9,096 bases of DNA, from assembly GCA_002890585.1 (NCBI GenBank), contig MIQB01000078.1:1-9096 (forward strand). The letters run 5' to 3'. Every line of letters begins with the position of its first letter. Within the stretch, counting starts at the first letter, position 1. Under the pieces are notes generated by a model that saw only the letters and a program-made list of their open reading frames with translations, had not been told where the DNA came from and made no database searches. Below are positions 1-6,827 of the stretch, in pieces. This DNA comes from Tannerella sp. oral taxon 808 (GTDB lineage Bacteria; Bacteroidota; Bacteroidia; Bacteroidales; Tannerellaceae). The position numbers and the translations under genes were made by a program.

Positions 1-393
1 GCCCGTCGAAGTGTTCGGTGGGGCAAAACAAACTTGCGACAGCCCGTCGAAGTGTATTTTGAGCTGTTGCAAATCTGCGACGATCAGAAATAGTGTATTT
101 CGAGGCTATGCAAATCTGCGACGATCAGAAATAGTGTATTTCGGGGCCATGCCAATCTGCAACGGTCAGAAATAGTGTATTTCGGGGCCATGCCAATCTG
201 CAACGGTCAGAAATAGTGTATTTCGGGGCCATGCCAATCTGCAACGGTCAGAAATAGTGTATTTCGGGGCCATGCCAATCTGCAACGGTCAGAAATAGTG
301 TATTTCGGGGCCATGCCAATCTGCAACGGTCAGAAATAGTGTATTTCGGGGCCATGCCAATCTGCAACGGTCAGAAATAGTGTATTTCGGGGC
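1..393. repeat. Tandem array with a 41-bp period, about 9.5 copies
   Basis: The period of 41 bp is exact. Units begin with CAGAAATAGTG at 85, 126, 167, 208, 249, 290 and 331, and a truncated copy of 22 nt occupies 372-393. The six units from 126 to 371 are identical to each other. The unit at 85 differs from them at five positions, the unit at 44 is more diverged, and positions 1-43 keep only the period and pieces of the sequence. The left edge of the array is outside the window or at its first base. Each intact unit contains the perfect dyad GAAATA-GTG-TATTTC and a weaker dyad TCTG-N7-CAGA. There is no spacer variation, so this is not a CRISPR array. No reading frame of interest runs through it. 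Its role is unknown; it ends just upstream of the promoter of the following operon. Confidence 0.97.
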
Positions 394-411
394 TCCCCCT
401 GCGAAAGGGTC

Positions 412-419
412 TACTTTTG
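412..419 (+). promoter_or_regulatory. Candidate Bacteroidetes -7 box for the lipid operon
   Basis: TACTTTTG matches the Bacteroidetes sigma-ABfr -7 consensus TAnnTTTG exactly. It lies 73 bp before the first start codon of the operon. The matching -33 TTTG box is not convincing: the nearest candidate is TTTC at 385-388, inside the truncated last copy of the 41-bp array, with a spacing of 23 nt instead of the usual 19-21. The same 13-nt string GGTCTACTTTTGC (408-420) recurs at 4843-4855 in front of the acyl-CoA ligase gene, which supports a promoter reading. A start near 425 would leave a leader of about 65 nt. Confidence 0.55.
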
Positions 420-448
420 CGGCGGATGCTTAGATGCACCGCTACTTC

Positions 449-494
449 TAACTACCCTATAACTACCGCGCCGCAAGGCGCATAACTACCCTAT
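449..494 (+). promoter_or_regulatory. Leader with TAACTACC repeats and a GNRA-loop hairpin
   Basis: TAACTACC occurs at 449-456, 460-467 and 483-490, the last only 2 nt before the ATG. Between the second and third copies is a perfect hairpin, GCGCC (468-472), loop GCAA (473-476), GGCGC (477-481). GCAA is a GNRA tetraloop, which stabilises RNA hairpins. No purine-rich Shine-Dalgarno sequence is present. The same combination of a GC hairpin followed by TAACTACC copies precedes the gene at 6835. The shared layout suggests a leader signal for translation or RNA stability; this is inference. Confidence 0.4.
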
Positions 495-1206
495 GGATTA
501 CGCGATTATTGCTGCGGGCGAGGGCTCGCGATTGGTGCAGGAGGGGATCACGACGCCCAAACCCCTCATCAGGCTGCTCGGGAAGCCGATGATTGACCGC
601 CTTATCAGACTTTTTCTCCGACACGGCGCCTCATCGATCAGTGTGATCGTCAACGAGGAGATGACCGATGTGCAACGCCACATGGAGGGGCTCACGCTGC
701 CTGTGCCGCTGAACCTTGTGGTGCAGTCGACGCCCAGCTCGATGCACAGCTTCCACGCGCTCAGCCCCTTCTTGACGGGCGACGCATGTTGCCTGACGAC
801 GGTCGACACCGTGTTTCGCGAAGAGGCATTCGCGGCCTACATCGACGCCTTCAAGCGCATGCCCGCAGTGGATGGGGTGATGGCTGTCACCGCGTTTGTG
901 GACGACGAGAAGCCGCTCTATGTGGAGACCGATGCGGCGGGCATGATCCGCGGCTTCCTCGATCGCGAGGAGGGCGAATCGGCCGGCTGCCAATACGTCT
1001 CGGGCGGCATCTACGGCCTGCGTCGAGCAGCGCTCGATGTGCTCGATCGCGCGATGGAGCAAGGCATCTCCCGCATGCGCAACTACCAGCGGATGCTCGT
1101 CAGCGAGGGGCTGCGGCTCCGGGCCTACGCCTTCGATAAGATCCTCGACATCGATCACGCCGCAGACATCGCCAAAGCCGAAGCGTTCTTATCTGAAGGG
1201 AAATGA
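493..1206 (+). CDS. Nucleotidyltransferase (NTP-transferase fold), probable head-group activating enzyme
   Basis: The 237-residue product belongs to the sugar-phosphate/MobA-like nucleotidyltransferases, which join an NTP to a phosphorylated substrate and release pyrophosphate. The N-terminus IIAAGEGSRL (residues 5-14) is the GxGxR nucleotide loop with Arg13, and Lys23 in TTPKPL is the usual phosphate-binding lysine. TTVDTVF (102-108) supplies the metal-binding Asp105, and ILDIDHAADIAKAE (217-230) is the C-terminal motif with the second pair of aspartates. No membrane segment is visible, so the enzyme is cytosolic. The start is the first ATG after the leader and places the glycine loop at the usual distance. 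It is the first gene of a five-gene operon and overlaps the next by 4 bp. With a CDP-alcohol phosphatidyltransferase downstream, a cytidylyltransferase making a CDP-activated polar alcohol is plausible, but the nucleotide and substrate cannot be read from the sequence. Length is normal for a single-domain enzyme. Confidence 0.9.
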   Translation: MDYAIIAAGEGSRLVQEGITTPKPLIRLLGKPMIDRLIRLFLRHGASSISVIVNEEMTDVQRHMEGLTLPVPLNLVVQSTPSSMHSFHALSPFLTGDACCLTTVDTVFREEAFAAYIDAFKRMPAVDGVMAVTAFVDDEKPLYVETDAAGMIRGFLDREEGESAGCQYVSGGIYGLRRAALDVLDRAMEQGISRMRNYQRMLVSEGLRLRAYAFDKILDIDHAADIAKAEAFLSEGK

Positions 1207-2072
1207 TGCGTGCGGGTCATTATACGGTTGCGGGCATCCGCCGCGACCCGCGCTTCTCGCCCCATCACGAGGCGAACGACGAGGCCATCTTCCGCCTCAC
1301 GGCCGAGGCGCTGCGGGCGCGTGGCTACACGGTACGAGAGTACACCGAGGCCGATCTCTGGGCCGATCGGGTCAGCGCCGACGCCGTGTTTGGCATGGCC
1401 CGCGACCCGCGCTCGATCCGCCGTCTGCAACGCATGGAGGACGGCGGGCTGCCGGTCGTCAACTCGGGGTATGGGATCGCGAATTGTGGCCGCGAACCGA
1501 TGACACGCCTATTGACCGAGGCCGCATTGCCACACCCGCGCAGCCTGATCCTCCCCACGGCTGACGACCCCGTGCCAGCGCTCGCCTCGGCTGCGATCGA
1601 CGCCTGCTGGGTGAAGCGAGCCGACGGCCATGTGGTCGGTGCGGGCGACGTGACCTTTGCGCCCGACCATGAAGTGGCGCGCGAGGCCTTCCGCACACTG
1701 TCTCGCCGCGGCATACAGACGGCCGTCGTGAACGAGCATCTGACGGGCGACCTCGTGAAGTTCTACGGCGTTGCGGGCACCGACTTCTTCTATGCCTTCT
1801 ATCCGACGGCCACGCACCACGGCAAGTTCGGCCTCGAGCAGGTGAACGGTGCCCCGCGGGGCATCACCTACGACGCCGACGCGCTCCGCACAACCTGCAA
1901 TCGCGCCGCCACCGTGCTCGGCCTACGCGTCTATGGCGGCGACTGCATCGTGTCCGACACCGACGGCCTTGTGCGCCTCATCGACTTCAACGACTGGCCC
2001 AGCTTCGCCCCCTGTCGCGAGGCGGCGGCACCGTTTATCGCCTCCTGTATTCACCGTTTAATCACTGATTAA
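1203..2072 (+). CDS. ATP-grasp family enzyme of unknown substrate
   Basis: The 289-residue product has the layout of RimK/glutathione-synthetase-like ATP-grasp enzymes, which use ATP to make an acyl phosphate or phosphorylate a substrate. Seen in order are an N-terminal alpha/beta region (8-95) with VVNSGYGI at 85-92, the ATP-binding lysine region CWVKRADGH (135-143, Lys138), the nucleotide-binding VVNEHLTGDLVKFYGV (175-190, Glu178, Lys186), and the metal-binding C-terminal block with Asp247, then LIDFNDWPSF (259-268, Asp261, Asn263). The metal triad therefore looks intact. No signal peptide or membrane segment is seen. Translation could start at 1203 (ATGA overlap with the previous stop) or at the adjacent ATG at 1206; both imply translational coupling. 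The EHxxGDxxKFY block distantly recalls inositol-phosphate kinases, which are also ATP-grasp proteins, but this is only an analogy. The sequence does not show whether it is a ligase or a kinase. The operon suggests a role in head-group chemistry. Confidence 0.8.
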   Translation: MMRAGHYTVAGIRRDPRFSPHHEANDEAIFRLTAEALRARGYTVREYTEADLWADRVSADAVFGMARDPRSIRRLQRMEDGGLPVVNSGYGIANCGREPMTRLLTEAALPHPRSLILPTADDPVPALASAAIDACWVKRADGHVVGAGDVTFAPDHEVAREAFRTLSRRGIQTAVVNEHLTGDLVKFYGVAGTDFFYAFYPTATHHGKFGLEQVNGAPRGITYDADALRTTCNRAATVLGLRVYGGDCIVSDTDGLVRLIDFNDWPSFAPCREAAAPFIASCIHRLITD

Positions 2073-2083
2073 TCACCGCTTAA

Positions 2084-3004
2084 ATGACCGATAAACCCAC
2101 GGCGCCCAGCATGGCGTCGACCCTCAAATCCTTAGACACGGAGGAGTGCATCGACATCTGGTTTTACCGCCCCATCGGCTACCGCTGGGCGCTGCTCTTC
2201 CGCCGGTTGGGCGTCTCGCCCAACGCCGTCACGATCATGGGCATCTTCATCGGCATCGCCGCTGGCGTGTGCTTCTATTACCCTAACCTCCGGGTGAACA
2301 TGGTCGGCATGCTGCTGCTCATCTGGGCCAACTCGTTCGACAGCGCCGACGGGCAGCTGGCGCGCATGACGGGCCAGAAGTCTCCCCTCGGGCGCGTCTT
2401 GGACGGCTTCTGTGGCGACGTCTGGTTCTTCACCATCTACGTGGCCATCTGCCTGCGACTCATGCCCGAGTGGGGGCTGTGGATCTGGGTGCTGGCCATC
2501 GTCACGGGCAGCTACCACAGCAAGCAGGCCGCCATGGCCGACTATTATCGCAACATCCACCTGCTCTTCCTCAAGGGTCGTGCAGGCAGCGAGCTGTCGC
2601 ACTCGCAGGCCGTGGAGGCGAGCTATCGGCGGATGACGTGGCGCGGCGACTTCGTCTACAAGCTCTTCGAGATGTTCTACCTCCGTTACACCCGCAGTCA
2701 GGAGCGCTCCACGCCCCGCTTTCAGGAGATGATGGCCGTCATCCGCCGCGACTATGCCGACGAGGCGCCCGAGTGGTTCCGCACGGCCTTCCGCGCTCGC
2801 AGCCTACCGCTGATGAAGTACACCAACATGCTCTCGTTCAACACGCGCGTCATCGCCCTCTTCGTTTCGCTCCTCATCGACGTGCCCTGGCTCTACTTCG
2901 CCTTCGAGCTGACTGTGCTCAACGCGATGCTTATCTATATGATGCGGACGCACGAGCATTTCTGTGCCCAGTTCACCATGCAACTGAAGGAGGCCGCGCG
3001 ATGA
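2084..3004 (+). CDS. CDP-alcohol phosphatidyltransferase family membrane protein
   Basis: The 306-residue product is an integral membrane enzyme of the CDP-alcohol phosphatidyltransferase class, which transfers a phosphoalcohol between a CDP-activated donor and an alcohol or phosphoalcohol. The signature is clear: Asp86-x2-Asp89-Gly90-x2-Ala93-Arg94, then Gly103 and Asp107. The final aspartate is Asp112, four residues after Asp107 rather than the usual three. Hydrophobic segments lie near residues 50-66, 71-84, 112-126, 130-144 and 256-288. Residues 145-250 form an unusually long hydrophilic insert with many aromatic and charged residues. The N-terminus up to residue 30 (DTEECIDIWFYRPIGYRW) is family-specific. 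The start is 11 bp after the upstream stop, and the stop overlaps the HAD start by 4 bp. From memory, similar proteins occur in the Bacteroides inositol-lipid locus as the phosphatidylinositol-phosphate synthase. That assignment is probable, not proven. Confidence 0.88.
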   Translation: MTDKPTAPSMASTLKSLDTEECIDIWFYRPIGYRWALLFRRLGVSPNAVTIMGIFIGIAAGVCFYYPNLRVNMVGMLLLIWANSFDSADGQLARMTGQKSPLGRVLDGFCGDVWFFTIYVAICLRLMPEWGLWIWVLAIVTGSYHSKQAAMADYYRNIHLLFLKGRAGSELSHSQAVEASYRRMTWRGDFVYKLFEMFYLRYTRSQERSTPRFQEMMAVIRRDYADEAPEWFRTAFRARSLPLMKYTNMLSFNTRVIALFVSLLIDVPWLYFAFELTVLNAMLIYMMRTHEHFCAQFTMQLKEAAR

Positions 3005-3717
3005 AATGGGATGCTATCGAGGCGCTCCTCTTCGACTACGGGGGCACGATCGACAGCAACGGGTTGCATTGGTCGGAGGTCATTTGGCAGGCCTATGAGG
3101 CAGAGGATGTGCCCGTCACGAAGGAGGATTTTCGCGCGGCCTACGTGCACACCGAGCGGACCATGGCGCGGCTGCCACTCGTGCAGCCCGATCACACGTT
3201 TGCGGACATGATGCGGATCAAGATCGACTTGCAAGTGGACTGGCTGCAGGAGCAGGCCGCGCTGCCCGACTTCCGCGCCACGCGCGACGTGAGGCGTCGC
3301 CTGGCCGGGCGTTGCTATGCCTCGGCCGAGCGTTCCGTATCGGCTGCGCGGCCCGTGATTGCGTCTCTGACCGGTCGGTATCCGTTAGCGCTCGTGTCGA
3401 ACTTCTACGGAAACATCGGCGCCGTGCTGCGCGACTTTCGTTTAGACATGTACTTCCCGCACGTCATCGAGTCGGCCGTGGTGGGTGTCCGCAAACCCGA
3501 CCCCGCCATCTTCCGCCTTGGCCTCGAGGCGCTGCACATCGGCGACGCCACGCATGCGGTCGTCATCGGCGACTCGTACGACAAGGACATCCTACCCGCC
3601 GCCTCACTTGGCTGCCACACCGTCTGGCTGAAGAACATCGGCTGGAAGCCCTACACCGGCGCAGAAACGGCCGACGTGGTGATCACGGACTTCAAAGAGC
3701 TGGAGAGACTGCTATGA
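3001..3717 (+). CDS. HAD-superfamily hydrolase, probable phosphatase of the lipid operon
   Basis: The 238-residue product is a haloacid-dehalogenase-type hydrolase with a helical C1 cap (about residues 17-115). Motif I is LFDYGGTID (10-18) with nucleophile Asp12. Motif II is the serine of LVSNFYG (131-137, Ser133), motif III is Lys165 in RKPDP, and motif IV is VIGDSYDKD (188-196) with Asp191 and Asp196. The position two residues after the nucleophile, usually Asp in phosphatases, is Gly14. No signal peptide or membrane segment is seen. It overlaps both neighbours by 4 bp (ATGA), so its expression is locked to the phosphatidyltransferase before it and the Fic gene after it. In a lipid head-group operon the natural role is removal of a phosphate from a phosphatidyl-alcohol phosphate or a soluble precursor. 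The frame stays open far upstream of 3001, but only this start fits motif I and the overlap. Confidence 0.85.
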   Translation: MKWDAIEALLFDYGGTIDSNGLHWSEVIWQAYEAEDVPVTKEDFRAAYVHTERTMARLPLVQPDHTFADMMRIKIDLQVDWLQEQAALPDFRATRDVRRRLAGRCYASAERSVSAARPVIASLTGRYPLALVSNFYGNIGAVLRDFRLDMYFPHVIESAVVGVRKPDPAIFRLGLEALHIGDATHAVVIGDSYDKDILPAASLGCHTVWLKNIGWKPYTGAETADVVITDFKELERLL

Positions 3718-4811
3718 GGTATCTGCACGAACGAAACGAATGGTGGCGCTTCCGCTACGACACGGAGGCGATTGACACACTATTGCGCAACGTACATGAC
3801 CGGCAAGCGCACCTCTCCGCAGATGTGGGGAAGATGTGGAACGAAATGCAGGACGACCTAACCCTATCCTCCCTCTCCGACGAGCTGGTGCACTCCTCGG
3901 CGATCGAAGGCGAACAGTTAGACCTGACCCAGGTCCGCTCATCCATTGCCCGGCGGTTGGGCATCGATACAGCCGGGCTCGTGCCCTCCTCGCGCTATGT
4001 GGACGGGGTCGTGGAAATGCTCCTCGACGCCACGCAGCACCATGACCGCTCCCTCACCGACGAGCGCCTTTTTGGTTGGCACGCTGCCCTCTTCCCCACC
4101 GGATACAGCGGGCCGTATCGGATCGAAGTGGCGCGTTATCGCACGGGACAGATGCAGGTCGTGTCCGGTCCGATGGGGCGCGAGCGCGTGCATTACGTAG
4201 CCCCCGCCCCCGACCGACTCCCCACCGAGATGGCGCGTTTCCTGGCATGGGTCAATGCGCCGGCTGAGTGTGAAGACGGTGTACTCAAGGCAGCCATCGC
4301 CCACCTTTGGTTCGTCTCCATCCACCCCTTCGACGACGGCAACGGACGCATCGCCCGCGCCATCACCGACCTGCTCCTATCGCGCGCCGAAGGCAGCTCG
4401 CGACGCTTCTACAGCATGTCGTCCAGCATCATGCAGCACCGAAGGGATTACTACGACGTGCTCGAACGCACCCAGCGCGGCGACGGCGACATCACCGACT
4501 GGCTACGCTGGTTCCTTGCCTGCCTAAGCGAAACGATCGACACCGTATTGGAGATGATCCCCGCCATCTTTCATAAGCACCACTTCTTCTATACACATCG
4601 GGGAACAGCGATGAACGAGCGGCAACGCCTGCTCATCGGCCGACTGTTCGACGGCCTCGAGGGGAAGCTCACCGCCGCCAAATGGGCCAAGCTGGCCAAG
4701 TGTAGCCGTGCCGAGGCCGAGACGGACATCGCAGATCTGGTATCGAAAGGCATACTCCGCGAGGATCAGTCTGCACGACATCCGAGCTATGTCGTTAACG
4801 ACCGATCATGA
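3714..4811 (+). CDS. Fic family protein, DUF4172 type, class II with inhibitory helix
   Basis: The 365-residue product is a Fic protein. Fic enzymes usually transfer AMP from ATP to a hydroxyl side chain of a target protein; a few use other nucleotide donors. The catalytic motif HPFDDGNGRIAR (204-215, His204) is complete and canonical. The N-terminal domain (about 1-85, MRYLHERNEW...) matches DUF4172 of this subfamily and carries the inhibitory motif SSAIEG (61-66, Glu65), so the enzyme should be auto-inhibited (class II). Residues 115-270 form the Fic core. The C-terminal part (about 300-360, WAKLAKCSRAEAETDIADL) looks like a winged-helix domain. The start at 3714 overlaps the HAD stop by 4 bp and gives the expected DUF4172 start; the frame is open back to 3312 but that part is out-of-frame HAD sequence. 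It has no promoter of its own and is followed by a 53-bp gap. The target is unknown. Confidence 0.93.
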   Translation: MRYLHERNEWWRFRYDTEAIDTLLRNVHDRQAHLSADVGKMWNEMQDDLTLSSLSDELVHSSAIEGEQLDLTQVRSSIARRLGIDTAGLVPSSRYVDGVVEMLLDATQHHDRSLTDERLFGWHAALFPTGYSGPYRIEVARYRTGQMQVVSGPMGRERVHYVAPAPDRLPTEMARFLAWVNAPAECEDGVLKAAIAHLWFVSIHPFDDGNGRIARAITDLLLSRAEGSSRRFYSMSSSIMQHRRDYYDVLERTQRGDGDITDWLRWFLACLSETIDTVLEMIPAIFHKHHFFYTHRGTAMNERQRLLIGRLFDGLEGKLTAAKWAKLAKCSRAEAETDIADLVSKGILREDQSARHPSYVVNDRS

Positions 4812-4846
4812 AAATCCTCCCCCGCCCTACCCTCTGTGAATCGGTC

Positions 4847-4854
4847 TACTTTTG
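4847..4854 (+). promoter_or_regulatory. Candidate -7 box for the acyl-CoA ligase gene
   Basis: TACTTTTG matches the Bacteroidetes -7 consensus TAnnTTTG and sits in the only gap (4812-4864) between the Fic gene and the ligase gene. The surrounding GGTCTACTTTTGC is identical to the sequence in front of the operon at 408-420. No good -33 TTTG is visible about 20 bp upstream, where the DNA is C-rich. Transcription would begin near 4860, only a few bases before the ATG at 4865. Confidence 0.5.
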
Positions 4855-4864
4855 CCACACGTAA

Positions 4865-6538
4865 ATGACAAATACAGCAAGACTTATGAATAACCAAGAC
4901 CGCTTTTTAGGACTTATCGAAGACAGCTTCAAGGCTCACTGGGATTCTCCCGCTTTGACAGATCACCAGGGCGTGACCTATTACTACAAGGACTTGGCCG
5001 CCGAGATGGCGCGCCTACACCTCCTGCTCGAACATGCCGGCGTGCGCAAAGGCGACCGCGTGGCGCTCATCGGACGTAACTCCTCGCGTTGGGTCATCGC
5101 CTTCTTCGGCATCCTCACCTACGGAGCCGTGGCCACGCCCATCCTCCACGACTTCCACCCCGAAAACGTGCACCACATCGTCTGCCACTCCGAGGCTAAA
5201 GTCCTCTTGGCTGCCGCCGCCAGCTGGGAGAAGCTCTCCGCCGACGCCATGCCCGACCTTACCGCCGCTCTCCTCTTAGAAGATTGGAGCATCGCCCTCA
5301 GTCGCCACCCGGGCATAGATGAACTGCACAAACGCCTTGAAATGGAATTCGCTGAGCGTTACCCTTTCTTCACCCCAGACAACCTGCACGTACACATCGA
5401 GCAACCCGATGAGCTGGCTATCCTCAACTACACCTCCGGCACCACAGGCTACTCCAAAGGTGTCATGCTGCCCTACCGCAGCCTCTGGAGCAACACCCGC
5501 TTCGCCGCCGACCATCTGCCCTTCATCCAAGCCGGCGACCACTTCGTCTGTATGCTCCCCATGGCTCATATATACGGACTGGCTTTCGAGATTATGAACG
5601 GCATCAACAAGGGCTGCCACATCCACTTCCTGCCGCGTGTACCCAACCCCAAGGTTGTCATCGACACCTTCGCTGCCGTCCGCCCGCGGCTGATCATCGC
5701 CGTGCCCCTGATCATCGAAAAGATTGTCCGCACACGCATCTTCCCACAGATCAACAAGCCCACCACACGCTTCCTGCGCCGCTTGCCCGGCATCGGCCGC
5801 CTCATCGACCGACGCATCTGCAAGGCGCTTAGCGCAGCCTTCGGCAGCGACTTCTCCGAGATCGTCATCGGTGGCGCAGCTATTAATAAGGAAGTGGAGC
5901 AGTTCCTGCACCGCATCGGCTTCCGCTACACCGTCGGCTACGGCATGACCGAGTGCGGCCCGCTCATCTCTTATGAATACTGGAAGACGTATCGCCCGGG
6001 CTCCGTCGGGCGTGCCGTAGACCGCATGGAGGTGCGCATCGACTCGCCCGACCCTGTGAACACCGCCGGCGAGATACAGGTGCGCAGCATGAACGTCATG
6101 CTCGGGTACTACAAGAACCCGGACGCTACGGCCGCCGCCATGACGCCCGACGGATGGCTCAAGACGGGCGACCTCGGCGTGATCGACCGCGACGGATTCA
6201 TCTTCATCCGCGGGCGCAGCAAGACGATGATCCTTAGCTCCAACGGGCAGAACATTTACCCCGAAGAGATCGAGAGCATACTCGGTACATTGCCTTACGT
6301 AGTGGAGTCGCTCATCGTGCAACGCCCCGAAGGCCTCATCGCCCTCGTTGTCCCCGACCGCGACCGCGCCACGAAGGATGGCCTCGACGACGCCGCCCTC
6401 CAAGCTGCGATGAACGATAATATGACCCAGCTCAACAGCCGCATCCCGAAATACTGCGCCATCTCCGCCGTCGAGCTTCGCGACGAACCCTTCGAGAAGA
6501 CACCCAAGCAAAGCATCAAGCGGTTCTTGTATAAATAG
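4865..6538 (+). CDS. AMP-binding long-chain fatty acid:CoA ligase
   Basis: The 557-residue product is an adenylate-forming enzyme that activates a fatty acid with ATP and transfers it to CoA, feeding membrane lipid synthesis or degradation. The core motifs are complete: P-loop TSGTTGYSKG (190-199), YGMTECGP (359-366), TGD (434-436), the hinge region near Arg449 in IRGRSKTMI, and a C-terminal PKQSIKRFLY (547-556) whose Lys552 fits the catalytic lysine. Length is typical of the bacterial FadD-like branch. No membrane segment or signal peptide is evident. The first ATG (4865) follows the -7 box by only 10 nt. The second in-frame ATG at 4886 (MNNQDRFLGLIE) would leave a leader of about 25 nt and resembles the usual N-terminus of Bacteroidales relatives as I remember them, so it may be the true start. 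The gene is separated from the Fic operon by 53 bp and followed by a hairpin. Substrate chain length cannot be read. Confidence 0.92.
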   Translation: MTNTARLMNNQDRFLGLIEDSFKAHWDSPALTDHQGVTYYYKDLAAEMARLHLLLEHAGVRKGDRVALIGRNSSRWVIAFFGILTYGAVATPILHDFHPENVHHIVCHSEAKVLLAAAASWEKLSADAMPDLTAALLLEDWSIALSRHPGIDELHKRLEMEFAERYPFFTPDNLHVHIEQPDELAILNYTSGTTGYSKGVMLPYRSLWSNTRFAADHLPFIQAGDHFVCMLPMAHIYGLAFEIMNGINKGCHIHFLPRVPNPKVVIDTFAAVRPRLIIAVPLIIEKIVRTRIFPQINKPTTRFLRRLPGIGRLIDRRICKALSAAFGSDFSEIVIGGAAINKEVEQFLHRIGFRYTVGYGMTECGPLISYEYWKTYRPGSVGRAVDRMEVRIDSPDPVNTAGEIQVRSMNVMLGYYKNPDATAAAMTPDGWLKTGDLGVIDRDGFIFIRGRSKTMILSSNGQNIYPEEIESILGTLPYVVESLIVQRPEGLIALVVPDRDRATKDGLDDAALQAAMNDNMTQLNSRIPKYCAISAVELRDEPFEKTPKQSIKRFLYK

Positions 6539-6543
6539 AGGGC

Positions 6544-6584
6544 AGAGGGTAGAGCCGGGTACATGTTTCCACCCTCTACCCTCT
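6544..6584 (+). terminator. Hairpin after the ligase gene, possible terminator
   Basis: AGAGGGTAGAG (6544-6554) and CTCTACCCTCT (6574-6584) are perfect 11-bp complements with a 19-nt loop, beginning 5 nt after the ligase stop codon. There is no run of T after it, only AATTCCTAT, so it is not a classical intrinsic terminator. It may stop transcription weakly or protect the 3' end of the mRNA. Confidence 0.4.
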
Positions 6585-6775
6585 AATTCCTATGGACACG
6601 TGGAATCATTTACCCCAGGGTTTTTCCCCCGGGCTATCATCCAGCGGCCCTACAGGCCGCACCGGGGGTATCCCCGTTTATTCGTGGGATCATACCCCCC
6701 CGGGGCGTCGCCCCGGGCTATCATCCAGCGGCCCTACAGGCCGCACCGGGTACATGTTTCTATCCTTTGACTACC

Positions 6776-6827
6776 GGGCGCACACGCAGGTGCGCCCCTA
6801 CTACCCTTTAACTACCCCCTAACTACC
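6776..6827 (+). promoter_or_regulatory. 8-bp hairpin and TAACTACC leader before the methyltransferase gene
   Basis: GGGCGCAC (6776-6783) and GTGCGCCC (6790-6797) pair perfectly around a 6-nt loop, ACGCAG. TAACTACC follows at 6809-6816 and 6820-6827, then ATG at 6835. The arrangement mirrors the leader of the gene at 493. Read on the - strand, the hairpin with its flank GTAGG also resembles the repeat arms at 9000-9027 and 9047-9074, so it may be a mobile palindrome that has become part of a leader. Confidence 0.4.

Noticed and set aside
1..393. CRISPR array
   Set aside because: The whole 41-bp unit is repeated without variable spacers, and no cas genes are visible.
2470..3000. Upstream extension of the HAD frame
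   Set aside because: This part overlaps the phosphatidyltransferase in another frame and adds Arg/His/Ala-rich sequence without domains. The ATG at 3001 fits HAD motif I.
3312..3713. Upstream extension of the Fic frame
   Set aside because: It covers the HAD coding sequence in another frame; the DUF4172 domain begins exactly at 3714.
5276..6511. Long open frame of 411 codons on the - strand
   Set aside because: It lies entirely antisense to the acyl-CoA ligase gene, whose catalytic motifs are intact; it has no recognisable domain and is a by-product of GC-rich codon use.
6592..6822. Small open frame of 76 codons in the intergenic region
   Set aside because: It is a translation of the two 40-bp repeats (GLSSSGPTGRTG appears twice) and has no protein-like features. 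Its ATGGACAC start resembles the next gene's start, but this is too short to show duplication.
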